64,000 nucleotides of DNA, taken from contig NC_090728.1 of NCBI RefSeq assembly GCF_036898095.1, positions 94,822,781-94,886,780 on the forward strand, read 5' to 3'. The DNA comes from Palaemon carinicauda. Lineage: Eukaryota; Arthropoda; Malacostraca; Decapoda; Palaemonidae. Every line of letters begins with the position of its first letter. The stretch's first letter is position 1. Under the pieces are notes generated by a model that saw only the letters and a list, made by a program, of their open reading frames with translations, made no database searches and was not told where the DNA came from. The translations under genes were made by a program, and so were the position numbers. This document shows positions 19,660 through 31,180 of the stretch, in pieces.

Positions 19660-22461
19660 TCAGATCTTGTGGAAAAAGAGAGGAAGACAGCGGAGCAAAT
19701 AACAATTCCGATTTCTGAAAGGGAGTAATCCCAAGAGACAGAAATGAACACATCTGAGCTCTCTTCTTAAGTATTCTGCTGCGAAAATCACTGCCAACTC
19801 ATTCGAACCGTCTCGTAACGCCTTATCCATACAGGACATGATATGGATTAAACTAGAAGAGTCACAGTCTTTATGAGCAAAAACCTTCTTGCCCAAAGCT
19901 CCCAGAGTCCAATCGAGGAAATTGAAAACCTCGAAGGCTCAAAAAACGCCTTTGAGAAGATGGTCTAACTCTGAAGAAGACCAGAGAACCTTGGTCTTCC
20001 TCATGGCCGATTGTCATGGAGCGTCTACTAGACTTGAGAAATCTCCCTGGGCAGACGCAGGAACTCCCAAGCCGAGAACTTCTCCCGTATCATACCAGAT
20101 ACTAGATCTAGATGCTAATCTAGTCGGAGGGAACGCAAAGGCTGCTTTCCCTTGGTCCTTCTTGGACTCCATCCAGTCTCCCATCATCCTAACAGCTCTT
20201 TTTGATGATCGTGACAGAACCATTCTGGTAAAAAGAGACTTCTTCAACGTCTTCCCAAGTGTGAATTCTGATGGTGGTGAACGTGGAGCAACTGGCACAA
20301 AAGAATCTGGAAACTCATCGTTAAAAATTTTCATGAGTTTCTTCAGAACCACTGAAGGACGAAACGACTTAGAGTCTTCTCCTTCTGATAACTCCTCAAA
20401 CAGTTTGACAGGGGAAAGGAGATCGTCAATGCCTTCCTCTGACAAAGTCCCTTGATGCTCGGTGAAACGCTCGCAATCCAAGCGATCGGAACTAAAGAGT
20501 TCTTGATCTCGACTCTTGATTTGAGTAAGTTCATCATGAAGTCTTAGCCTCGCATCCTCAAAGTCATGATCCCTTTCTTGATTTTTGTGTAAGGAAGCTC
20601 GACGCTCGGTGACACGTCCCGCATAACACTCGACATCGCGTCCTTCTTGACGCTCGATGCCGCGTACCGCTAGACGCTCGACGCCGCGTACCGCTTGACG
20701 CTCGACGCCGCGTACTGCTTGACGCTCGACATCCTGCCTGGCTGTTCGCCGCTCGACGTCGCGTCCTGGAGGATGTTCGACATCACGTCTCGCTGGACGT
20801 TCGACGTCCTGTATTGTAGGACGCTCGACGTCACGTCTAGATGGATGCTCAACGTCACGCTTTGCTGTACGATCTAGAACACGTCCTGTAGGACGTTCAA
20901 CGCTTTTATTAGGACGTTTGGCACATCGCTTTGTAGGATGCTCAACGTCACATATGGCAGGACGTTCGAAGTCTTATTTCGCTGGACGTTCAAGATCACG
21001 TCCTGTAGGACATTTAACGTCACGTTTACAAGGACGCTCGGCGCTTCGTGCTGTTGGTCGCACGACGTCACGTCTGGTCACTTGACACTCACGGTCACGA
21101 CTGGCTGCTTGACGCCTGGCGTCACGTTTGGTTGCCTGACGTTCGGGGTCAAGATTATGCCCACTTTCCTTATTAGAAACAGTTTTAGGACATTTAACGG
21201 GAAAGACGTTCAAACGTTCATCCTCAAGAGTCTCACAACTCACCGCCTTGCGCCGCTTGGCGTCCAGAAAGGAAGCTTCCTGACGTTCAGGATGTAGGCA
21301 CGCTGCCCTTTTATTGTCTGTAGCTTGGTAGCATTGCATAAATGAAGAGAGTCTCTGCTGCATCTTTTGTAGCATATTAAGATTCGGATCAATGTGATGT
21401 GATATAGGTGACGCCACGTCAATCACAGGTTCGCTTTCCATGCCGCTCAAAGAACGCTCAGAGCGTCCAGAGGGCGAAAACCAATCTGATGGCGGAGGAG
21501 GAGCATAAACCGAGGTCATGCCCGGTTCAGACAACTGCCCATCAACTGGATGATTCTTTACAGAATCCAACGTCCTCGCAGGACGTTTGGCAGGGGAGCT
21601 CTCTTTGGTGGAAGGAAAACGCTCTGGACTCCTCCAATGGCTACAACTAGGAGCTTGCAGTGTCCTAGTAGGACGCTGGTTGACTTTATCCATTGTCCTC
21701 TTAAGAGGTCTGGACGCTTGATGCCAGCCTCTTTTAGGTACTGCGTCATCCGAGGATGATGAAACCACCTTAACCTCACCTTTCATATGGTGATGGCGAA
21801 CGTCCTGGGAAACGTCAACAGGAACGCTCGAGAGGACGTCTGCTCGGGAGCTAAAGCCTCTTGTTTCCTTTCGTCGTTCGACATTCCTTCTCCCAGGGGT
21901 TGGGGAGCTTGGAAGAGGTCTAAGACTAGGAGAACGACAAGCCCGAGAAGGCGCACCCTCCACTGCACTACATAAGTTCACTGCACTTCTAGCACTGCTA
22001 CATTTTAACTGCATCACATCTGACATTAATTGCGTTCTGTCCGCAGCGATAGATTCAACCTTCGCGCCAAAAGCTTGAATAGCCACCATCATATCTTTAA
22101 GCGTAGGCTCATTAGCAGTAACCATAGTGGGATCAGAAACTACCACTACAGGGGAAGGAATAGGTTTGGTGACATGGGAAGAGGAAAAGTCTCTGGAAGA
22201 ACGAGAAGAACTATGTCTCAACCTATCTCTTTCTAGTTTACACGTATAGTGGTCAAACTCTAGCCACTCATTCTCAGATAATAGAATGCATTCGTCACAC
22301 CTATCACCCAACTCACATACTTTACCTCTGCATTTAACGCAGAGTGAATGTAGATCACTTGAGGCCTTAGCCAAACGGGTCTTACACCCACTCACACATA
22401 CACTAAAAGTTAAAGGGGGGGTGGCCATTTTGAAAAATTTGTAAAAGAGATCAACAAGCAA
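19660..22461 (-). pseudogene. Gag-like ORF1 of DIRS element A1
   Basis: One frame runs from Met 22461 (or MATPPL 33 bases later) to about 19660, broken by in-frame stops at 20974-20976 (TAA), 20014-20016 (TGA) and about 19940 (TGA). The N-terminus has a Cys-rich patch (LCVKCRGKVCELGDRCDEC) followed by EW and a Ser/Arg-rich stretch. The middle is low-complexity. Codons at about 21170-20610 form an octapeptide repeat. The C-terminal part includes LFEELSEGEDSKSF and LDWTLGALGKK, then SLIHIMSCMDKALRDGSNEL, a conserved-looking DIRS gag segment. It would form the particle that packages the element RNA. Two of the stops could be CpG decay of Arg codons; that is inference. Confidence 0.75.
20610..21170 (-). 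repeat. 24-bp tandem repeat encoding a gag octapeptide
   Basis: The 24-base unit is best preserved at about 20660-20730 (GACGCTCGACGCCGCGTACC then GCTT). On the coding strand it gives eight residues of the type ERPAxRDV, for example ERPARRDV and ERPTIQDV. Roughly 20 or more units can be traced with substitutions; at least one codon insertion (GlnAsp near 20740) and one shortened unit are visible. The repeat stays in frame through the premature TAA at 20974. Confidence 0.85.
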
Positions 22462-22539
22462 GGGTCAAAATATCAAAATCAAAAAGTAAATCAAGAGTAT
22501 CCAATAGAAAATCCAAACAAGCGAGAGTCAAAACCAAAT

Positions 22540-22786
22540 TATTGTACATCACCAAATTAACAGCAATAATATCAGGTAATTAGCGAGTAGAATATCCAAC
22601 GATGTCGCCGCTAGCGGTGGCAGGGAAGATCTGAGGAATCATGGAATGGTTCCAGGTACCTCACTGGAGGTGGTACACCTGGCTATCCAATCGGCGATTG
22701 GCGCAAGTTTTGAATTTTCTGCCCTGACGTCAGGGACGTAAGCTATATATATATACTGTAACTACCAGGTAAGTCTTATGTTTAAA
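22540..22786. repeat. Right inverted terminal repeat of A1
   Basis: Inverse of 15774-16020: it contains GAATCATGGAATGGTTCCAG, the perfect palindrome CCCTGACGTCAGGG at 22722-22735 and the end CAGGTAAGTCTTATG followed by TTTAAAA. A third copy is at 2050-2385 in fragment A3. Confidence 0.8.
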
Positions 22787-25560
22787 AACAAGGTATAAAT
22801 AGGTGACCGGTAGTTACCGGCCAAGAGCGGGTAAGCCCTAGCCCCTGCTTGCTCACTGAGCAGTTAATCTGATTGTAATAGGCACTTCCAGAGGGTAGTC
22901 AATGGCAAGAAAGTTTGAGTAAAGGACCCAGGTCGGTATGGTTAGGAAATATAAATTATTTTCCAAAATTTGTCATTTGTTCCTACACTAATACAAAACT
23001 TAGTCCTTTACATTGGAGACTCAAGCTAATGTAGGAGGAAGTTCCTATTCCAACTGGCTGGATACTTATCCCAGGATACCAAAAAAAAATTTAACCCTTG
23101 TAATAGGTGTACAGTTAAGGTTCCTTACACCACATTAATAATACCAGCAGGTCCATGGCCAGTTCCTGCCATATCCAGCCACCTCCCAGAAGTAATTGCA
23201 CTACAGAGGATTCTTACGGAATGGCAGGGTCGTGATTAAATCCCTGACATCATAAGCTCTAACCCGAAAGCTACCTGTACCAGAAGGTAAGATGGTGAAA
23301 GATTAAAGTTAATAACTTCCCTCAGCCAAAAGAAAATCGTATTCTTAGTCATCATCTTCTTAACTCTTCCAGTCCTGACAAAGAGGTGCTGCAGATGAGG
23401 TCGAGTTGCTTGTGTACATTTACGAGAGCCTCAAGTGGAAAATAGCTGATCAGGGTTATCAGTTACTTAAGGCTCACAAACTGAAATGAAGAAAACCTGG
23501 AATTGAAAACCGACAAATTCTCGGTTTGGGTATAAACTCGAGGATGAAGGAGAATGAGACCTCACTCCAATGCTTTGTACTGTATGCGTGACACTAATGG
23601 AGAGACCAAGAAGCTCACTAACCCATTTGGATGAGGTTAAGGTGAGCAAGAAAAGTTTTGAAGCTAGGTCCGTGTCTCAGGCAAGCCTCGAAGGTTCATA
23701 AGGTGCCCTTTTAAGAGAACGTACGGCATTGGTTACAGCCGAGGGTGGCAGTCTCACATCTCAGGCTAGGACTGCGCAAAACTTTGCATGAACATAGTGT
23801 GTTCCTCCAAAGAGGAAACAACAATTCCTTTAAGACTAAAGACTTGGTTCAAGGCTGAGCAATAGCCTTATACTGCTGACACTGAAAGGAGTTTTTCTCT
23901 TCATTGATATAGTAAAAATTTAGCTACTAACAAGATAAAGACCCCAAGAAGAGTCACATACCTCCCCCGACACCTAGCGCAGATGACACACTTGGCTTGA
24001 TACACGGATGTTGAAGACTTCTGGAGGCATCCAGACATATCTCTCACTACCTTACGTGAAAAGCCTTTTACTGAGAAGAGATACTGAATAACCTTCACGT
24101 GTGAAGCTGTAAAGATTCCACCGAGATGTGGAATATTTGGACAAGTGGATGGCACAACAGCTCAGGGAGAGGAGGCCAGTCTCTTGGAGTCTCTATAAGA
24201 GAAAGTAGAAGGTCCTTATACCATTCTACAGGGGGCCATTTCGGGGATACTCGAGTCATATTGAGATTGGAATGTAGCGTTCTCCAGTATGTAGAACCTC
24301 CACTACCTGGAGAGGGGAAGTGGGGGCAGAATTTTACTTGACCTACTGGAATAGATGAGTTCTCAGATCCACAAATCTGATTGTCCACAAAATCCAGGGC
24401 CATGTCCACGAGATCTGACCATGGTATCTCTAAGGAGGGGCTTGAATCTTAAGGAGCACTGAAGTGCTGATCAATGACTGAGGGCAAGGACCTTTACGAA
24501 CGAACTCTCAGACTTACGGTAGTCTGCCTCAGCAGGCACCAGACCACAATCTGGTATCCCAAAAACATCCTGACACAAAGCAGCCTTGTGCCTTGACAGG
24601 TCTGAAGGCGAGACAACATGCTCCACAGACAGCTCTCCTCAACGGGCATGACCCTTCTGTCCCAAGGACAGATCAGGGAACATAATCTGGGGCTGAAGAA
24701 GGCCAGGCCATGCCAATAACAACAGGAGGGGAATTCCTGTCATGGGACCCAGCAGAGACAGATGTACAGTACTAGATAATTCTCCCCTGGGGTCAGGCCA
24801 GTGGGACAACTACGTAATCGTGCTCCAGCAAGTTCTTTCGCTTCCTGTTCTTGCAAGAGTGCAAGGACAGCCTTGAATGGTGCAATCCACTCTACCAAGC
24901 TAAATGACAACTCAATGACAGAGGGAGGAGCTGGTGTCTAAACTCCTGAATGGAAGCGAGATGGAGGTTGCCAAAGCTCTTCAATCAACTTTGAAACAGA
25001 GATACTTCTGTCCCGGCGGGGAAGCTGGGGTATTGGGACCCAGCCCGAGGGAATTATGGCCCAGGCTTCACACGGTCGGAAACCAAGGGTGCTGTCCATC
25101 CCCTTGAAAGAGAGGTGGTGTAAAAAAAAACCCTATTCTTGTGACTACAGCTGGCCTTCCTGGACTTCTTTGACCTCTTCCTTTTCTTATTCTTTATCTC
25201 AGAAGAAGCATGAGAATCATAGTCAGTAAACGAGGAAGAGGAGGAGGATGAAAAAGAACAGTACGCATGCTACTTCCTCTTCCTGACTCTCCTTAGGTCA
25301 AACTTATCATTTGCAGCCAGCACAGTCACGGGTGAAGAGCTTCTAGCCTCCGAAGAGGTACGGAGAACACTAGGGGTTTCCCACAGACCAGTGAGGCCTG
25401 AAAAACTACCTGATGCAGATTCAAGGGCTCCTAGATAATTGTAAACAATCATAACCCCTACAAGCCGAACAGGAATATAGATCCACAGCCAATTTAGCCA
25501 TAAACCAGTTGCAGCGTCCACCCCTCACAAACAAACAGAAACTTCTCGCTTCCATTCTAT
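22787..25560 (-). mobile_element. DIRS-like family B, copy B4 (part 2)
   Basis: It resumes the terminal repeat broken at 15773 and continues with the complementary region (AATTTGTCATTTGTTCC form, TTTGTCATTTGTTCCTACAC near 22970). Decayed recombinase sequence follows: CTGAGCAATAGCC and CTGACACTGAAAGG at 23850-23890 match the recombinase core region of 46273-46310, 61029 and 63620. A gag-like highly charged, (GAG)n-rich stretch is near 25190-25300. No intact gene. Confidence 0.6.
23901..24409 (-). pseudogene. DIRS RNase H-recombinase junction relic of copy B4
   Basis: Two short overlapping frames. One (24409-24095) has WPPVEWYKDLLLSLIETPRD and LLCHPLVQIFHISVESLQ, matching the post-RNase H linker of A1 (PSREWFTEVLEWMVDTPRS). 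The next (24155-23901) has KGFSRKVVRDMSGCLQKSS, TSVYQAKC and CARCRGR, matching the recombinase start RGFSKEAARAIARARR, VYQSKW and EWCRV of A1. The order linker then recombinase is the same as in A1. Frames are shifted and truncated. Confidence 0.7.
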
Positions 25561-25599
25561 CTTAAAAAACAAATAATTTCCTGCAAAGTGGAAGAAAAT

Positions 25600-26466
25600 G
25601 AGAAAGTTTCATAAGGCGTTTACAGGACATCTATACACATCAGAGCCCAGCCCCCCTCCCCCCCCCACCCCCGGCAAACTAAGTGATTTCCTTTCAATTG
25701 GCATCAATTATAATGGTAGTATTCCATTAATCAAAATATCAAGAAATGATACAAAGTACTTCTTGGGAGTATATCGGTTGTTATGAGTACTAAGTAACGT
25801 AAATTTGATTCTACAACTAAGACAGAATATCATATTTTACGCGAATTTAATTTTCTTTGTTTCATCTCTGATAGTAGATCGATATTTATCTAATGAAAGT
25901 ACACAGTAAGAACAAAAATTTTCTTAAAAGTAATATATTTTCTTATACTGTACATTATAAAAAAATAAAATACTTTTGCTGGGTAAGTAAAAATTTTTCT
26001 TGCAAGAAAAATATAGAATGGCTTTACATATTCCACACATTCTTTGCAATGGTTTTACATACAGTATTTTACAAGTCATTCTTTGCAGAGTTCATATTAC
26101 AGCGCACATGTATGGGGATGTCATTTATCGGGCGGAAGGAGAGTGCCAAATTGAGTGATTTCCTGTCCATTATCTAGTAATCTTACTATTCCCATCATCG
26201 AAACATTGAGTACACGATACCAACTATTTCAGTAGTTTGTATCAGTTGTTATGAATAGCCTCCAGTACTGTTATAAGTAGCCTACAGTACTATTTACTAA
26301 AAATTACGGAAAAGAAGTACTGTTTATCTTTTTACGTTATATTTCTGGCAGAAAGCAAGTCAGCAAATCGGGTGATTTCCTCTCGATACTCCAAGTAATA
26401 TTAGTATTCCCCTTTCCGGAACAATGCGTAATGATACCAAGTACTGTACTGTATATCTACTAATAT

Positions 26467-26555
<89 letters not shown>

Positions 26556-28312
26556 CTATATGAAAACTGATATCTTGTAACATTTTGCTGCCGATTTAAT
26601 AAAGATATTTTGAATAAGCTAACTAATTATTTAAATGATACACCTTGTTATTTGTATGTCAGCATATTTGCAATACCGTAGCATGATCCTGAGATCAGCT
26701 GATGACTACCAAAAGTAAAACAAAAGCAATTATGATAGCCTATAACATTTTGGTGCTGATTTAATGAAGATATTTTGAATAAGTCAAGTAATTATATAAA
26801 CGATACACCTTGTTATTTGTATGTCCGCATATTTGCAATACCGTAGTGTGACCTTGAGATCAGCTGATCACTACCAAAAGTAAAACAAAAGCAATTGTTG
26901 ATTATTGAAATGCCCCCAAAATTGAAAAATAGAATACAATCATGCTATAATAAATCACAATTAAACACAATAATGTCTAAAGAAATATGAAGACTTAAAA
27001 ATAAACTAAGAATGAAATACTGTATGAAGCTTTAAAAATGAACTACCCAAACATACACACATATTTAGAAAGAGAGAGAGAACGTATTTGTATGACAACT
27101 AATAATAACGGCTATAAACAAAGGCTATGAAAACTATGATACCCAATAACATATTGGTGCTTATATAATAATTATCATGAAGATATTTTGAATAAGTTAA
27201 AAAATCATATAAACGATACTCTTTGTTATTGGTATGTGAGTATTCTCTTAATATGGTAGCGGTACCCTGAGATCAGCTGATCACAACCAAAGGTAAACAA
27301 AAAAGTCAGTAATTGTTGACTGTTAAAATACCTCCAAAACTGAAAAATAGAACTTTAAGACCACCTGTTCACTGTGATGACGTCACAAATCTATAGTAAA
27401 TAGTACAATAATAGGACAACTATTTTCTTAGAAATAATCTATTTTCTTGTATAAAAATGAACTAATTTATCTTGGTACTTTAGGATTTTCTTTTATTGAT
27501 GATATACAGTATCCATTCTAAATAAAAATTATATTAAAGAAAAGTTTTAATATCTGTTGAATTCACACACTACCATGTCTGGTGACGTCATATTTCTGGC
27601 GAAGCTGCAGAAAAAGCGGGCAAATTAAGTGAGTTCCTTTCAATAGGCTATCAATTAATGGTAGTATTCCATTAATCAAAATATCGAGTAATGATACAAA
27701 GTACTTCTTGAGAGTATATAGGTTGTTATGAGTACTACATAACGTAAATTTGACTCTACAACTAGGACAGAATATCATATTTTGCGCAAGTTTAATTTTC
27801 TTTGTTTCATCTCTGATAGTACATCAATATTTTTCTAATGAAAGTACACAGTAAGGACATAAATGAAATACTGTATGAAGCTTTAAAAATGAACTACCCA
27901 AACCTACACACACTCAGAAAGAGAGGGAGAACGTATTTGTACGATAACTATTAATAACGGCTATAAACAAACAGTATGAAAACTATGATACCCAATAACA
28001 TATTGGTGCTGATATAATATTCATCATGAAGATATTTCAAATAAGTTATTGGTATGTGTGCATTCTCTTAATATACTGTTAAAATACTTCCAAAACTGAA
28101 ACATACAATGCAAATATGCTTCAATAAAGCATATAATATCCTATGAACAGAAAACCAAAATAATGATACACAGTACGAAAATACTGATAAAATATGACAG
28201 ATTATTACAGTATCATGACATGTATAATAAATCTATAGAAACTTCACTTTTCAAGTTCAACATACATTCAGATCATGTTGCGATGCGTCCCTATCTTGAC
28301 AACAACCTGTAG
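25600..28312. mobile_element. Decayed CRE-rich TIR transposon, two partial copies
   Basis: Homologous to 3033-4949. About 25680-27350 is one partial copy lacking its left end; 27351-28312 starts again with a left-end-like segment (ACTTTAAGACCACCTGTTCA, then TGACGTCA at 27378 and 27583). It ends with CCCTATCTTGACAACAACCTG, a degenerate form of the right terminus. Modules with GATCAGCTGAT occur at about 26695, 26859 and 27270. No ORF of note. It is clearly older than the 3033-4949 copy. Confidence 0.65.
26469..26550. repeat. (GA)n microsatellite
   Basis: About 41 GA units inside the decayed CRE-rich transposon, at the position equivalent to the 3982-4035 run. Confidence 0.95.
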
Positions 28313-28369
28313 TATCTTCAAGCATAGAACTATCATAGTGCCAATGTGACCAAATTAAAATCAAGAATC

Positions 28370-28990
28370 GCGCTCTCGTCTATAAGACAAAATCTTATCA
28401 TCACATAAGGCAGCAAGAGCTATAATTGTCCCGGAATGTTCTTCTTTGCAGGATGCTGCCAGCAATATCAAGTTTATAAATAAATGTTTGATGGTGGCAT
28501 AAAAAGAAACTATGCTCTACCTACTCCATCAGCAAGATTTGATTTTGATATCCAGCTAGAGTACAGCAAATTCAAATCAGTAGATACTTTTTTGTGATAT
28601 GAGTCTGATGTAGATTTGGAAAGAATACTAATATTTACCTCATTACCAGGACTTGAAGACCTAGTTAAATATACTAATTCGGCTAGATATATATTTTATA
28701 TATTATCAGTTATATACAATTCACATTCAAACTGGCAATTTCAGTGTATCTTATGTGTTTGCAATATTACCCACAAACAAAGAGCTACATATGAATGGTC
28801 GTTTACTCAGCTAATTGCTCCTTGCCCTAAAATTCAGCCCGAAACGTATATCATAAACTTTGATAAAGCTCCAATGAATAGCCTTATTTCAAAATTTCAT
28901 GACTTAGAAGTCTCTGGTTTATTTCAATAAAAAGGAGAATGCTGAAGATATAAAAGAGTGGGATGGATTGCACACCGATACTTGGGGAAG
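28370..28990 (+). pseudogene. MULE-like transposase remnant
   Basis: The plus-strand frame 28616-28927 contains RILIFTSLPGLEDLVKYTNS, a broken central part where a DGTFK-like motif would be expected, then THKQRATYEWSFTQLI and INFDKAPMNSLISKFHDLEV ending SGLFQ. The order and the DFEKAxxNA-like motif followed by a VxGCFF-like end resemble the MULE/FLYWCH-associated transposase domain. An upstream piece in another frame (about 28520-28615) may encode SARFDF and EYSKFKSVDTF. The catalytic domain is incomplete and several stops flank it. It is the only coding relic in the window that I see on the plus strand. Confidence 0.55.
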
Positions 28991-29785
28991 CATGCATACA
29001 TCAGCATTTGTTGATCATGGAATTCAGAATAAAATATTTTTGGTGGGAGGAGCCTTTTAAGCTTAAGCCAATAAGGAAGTGGAAATTGAGTAGTTTCTAA
29101 GCACAGGTTTTATGGCACATTAGGTTTCACTCAGATCCTAAGCCTCAACTCAAGCTGTATTATTTTTGCAGAGGTAATCTTCTGCTAAAGTCAATCTATT
29201 CATATTTTCAAATAGTTACAATTAGGGCATCCAGTGAAAGTGATAGCAATAAGAAACCATTTGACTAGGATCTAAAAAATCAAAGAATGATTGATTATTG
29301 CAAGACTCCTTTGTGTGAATTACAGGAGGAAGGGCCAAAATTAATCCACGGAGAAAGATTTATATGCACCAGATATGTATAATCATCCTAATTCAAGTAT
29401 CTTTATTTTAATGAAATATAAGACCAATGAGTCACATTTCTCAATGCTCATAGGACTCATCCAATAAGATTTTTTTCTTAATTGAGAGGTTAAAACTGGT
29501 AAAAGGAAAAGCTCCCTGATGTTAGACAGCCAAGTGGAGAGATCAAATGTAGCAACTGAAAAGTTAATAGCAGAAGGCATTCCGGCTTGGGTTGAAAGGA
29601 AGGCACAAAGAGCCTTAATACAGCACTGTATACTTGAGTGAGTAAATGTAGATTCAATAAAACATAATTGCTTCAAGAATATACTGTTCTGAATACCAAG
29701 TCAATAATTTTTCTTCATTACCTTGATAATTATTTCCCTTATAGATCATCTTTATATAATACAAACAACACTATAATACACCTAC
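28991..29785. other. DARS1 intron sequence, no feature assigned
   Basis: No recognised repeat. A 97-codon minus-strand frame (29676-29383) has no motif I recognise. The first part may be the tail of the MULE-like remnant. Confidence 0.3.
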
Positions 29786-29925
29786 CTTTCCCTTAACATC
29801 AATGAGACTTTCTTTAGTGATGTTACACACAAATTTAATCATCTGCTTGGACACCTCCTCTCCTACAGCAATAACACATTGAACAGTGTACTGTCGGTCT
29901 CTCAAGACAAAGAATGCTTGTTTGC
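29786..29925 (-). CDS. DARS1: Aspartyl-tRNA synthetase, cytosolic, internal exon
   Basis: This 140-base exon begins with two bases that complete a Gly codon split by the upstream intron, then encodes KQAFFVLRDRQYTVQCVIAV and, after GEE, VSKQMIKFVCNITKESLIDV ending KGK. It forms the middle of the OB-fold that binds the tRNA-Asp anticodon. The acceptor is CTTTTCAG before GC and the donor is AAAG then GTAGGT. Length and phase fit both neighbours exactly, and the spliced residues follow animal AspRS without gaps. No lesion seen. Confidence 0.94.
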
Positions 29926-30299
29926 CTGAAAAGAAAGTTCTCAATTCAAGATTTTATCTACTGGCAATACTGTAGTGCATCTTCTAAAATTACTAACTAA
30001 AGATAATATTAAAAAAAAAAAAAACAGAATAACTTTTTGTAAGTCATTTGCCATACTTATACTAATATCTCCATTTCATTTGTAGCAAAACGGTCCCCAA
30101 CAAATATTTTCAAAGATGAGCTACCAGGGATAGGTGACAGAGTATAAGAACGATCCAACATATTTTGGCCATCAAACTAATCTGACCTTCATTTATAACA
30201 TCTCTGACAGTGTAATAGGTTTGTATAAAAAAATCAATTTTGGTTTCACTACAAACCTATTATTATAGTGCATAAATCTCTATCTAGGTAGGCAGAATT
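29926..30299. other. DARS1 intron sequence, no feature assigned
   Basis: No gene recognised. Positions about 30210-30265 hold a short imperfect inverted repeat (ATAGGTTTGTAT and ACAAACCTATTA) that recalls the family-B complementary region, so it may be the end of the relic that follows. Confidence 0.3.
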
Positions 30300-31180
30300 G
30301 AATTGTAGTATATGTTTAGACCTCCAGGTGAAATAAGAATCATGTCCCATTACTCTATGCTCCATGCAACCCTGTGATCTGCTTAAGCTACATTATCATT
30401 ATTATTATTATTATTACTATCCAAGCTACAATAAAAATAATAAAAGCCATCCAATACTCTGGAAGTCAGGAAGCTGTGTATGCAAGACTGAACCCTGTGA
30501 ATTGAAAGAAGCTTTAGTTTTATATCCTTGAACACACTATGAGAGCTCATAGCATTAAAACAAAGGGTCTGATCTGTGGACACTAAGCCAGTAAATACTT
30601 GATCCCTGATTTGTGGTACTAAGAATAGGAGTCTGGACATACATTCTTTTGAATCACATGCTCTGCGAATGGAAAATACGTAAAGCCCTGACTAGGCAAA
30701 GGAGGTCATCACCATTTTGGCAAGGATTTAAAGTGAAAAAATGGTTAAGGGTGCAGTATACAACTCTCTAATTCCTGATTTTGGGATCATCACAACAAAC
30801 ACCAAAGAGGAATACCTATGAACCTTCAGTCTACCATGTTATTGGTTTCCTTGAAAGCGAGAGTATGTCACTGACTGGCAGCAAACATGCAATGCCAATG
30901 AAAACCACCAATGGAAGAAAATGTAAAATGATTCCCAGTGAATTATAAAGTTTAGTGATATTTCTTAAACCACCAAAGGATTCCATCTATGAGGCTCAAC
31001 GATTTCTCTACAAAATTCCAGTTCATAATGCTGGCACAAATATTTTACCTCTCCCAAGCAATAAGGTTTATCCACTGGACATAACCTTGAGATAGAGTGG
31101 TTATACTGTAATTCACAATACAGTATTGAATAGACTGATAAACCCTTAATGTAAATCAGAAAGCCTGACAGAGGCACTTC
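30300..31180 (-). pseudogene. Probable decayed DIRS tyrosine recombinase relic
   Basis: The minus strand around 30690-30720 reads DDLLCLVRALRIFHSQS, resembling LCPVRALKFYLDRTKE of the A1 recombinase, and MSRLLFLVPQIRDQVF near 30600-30640 is in the expected following position. Several stops interrupt it and no catalytic residue can be assigned. A short (ATT)n run lies at about 30390-30417. The call rests on one motif and its context. Confidence 0.4.

Larger units (their letters stand above)
15774..22786 (-). mobile_element. DIRS-like retrotransposon A1, nearly full length
   Basis: About 7.0 kb with the parts of a DIRS element on the minus strand: gag (22461-19660), reverse transcriptase plus RNase H (19554-17454) and tyrosine recombinase (17943-16470). 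The ends are inverted repeats: 15774-16020 against 22540-22786, sharing GGAACCATTCCATGATTC and its complement. An internal complementary region at about 16020-16110 repeats the terminal sequence beside the recombinase, as in DIRS elements, which copy themselves through circles and integrate by recombinase rather than integrase. No target duplication was seen, as expected. It sits in the left terminal repeat of copy B4, in a DARS1 intron, in the gene's sense orientation. Stops, frameshifts and a changed RT active site make it non-autonomous now. Confidence 0.88.

Noticed and set aside
15774..22786. Reading A1 as an LTR retrovirus-like or Gypsy element
   Set aside because: Ends are inverted rather than direct repeats, there is no aspartic protease or DDE integrase, and the last gene is a tyrosine recombinase; this is the DIRS arrangement.
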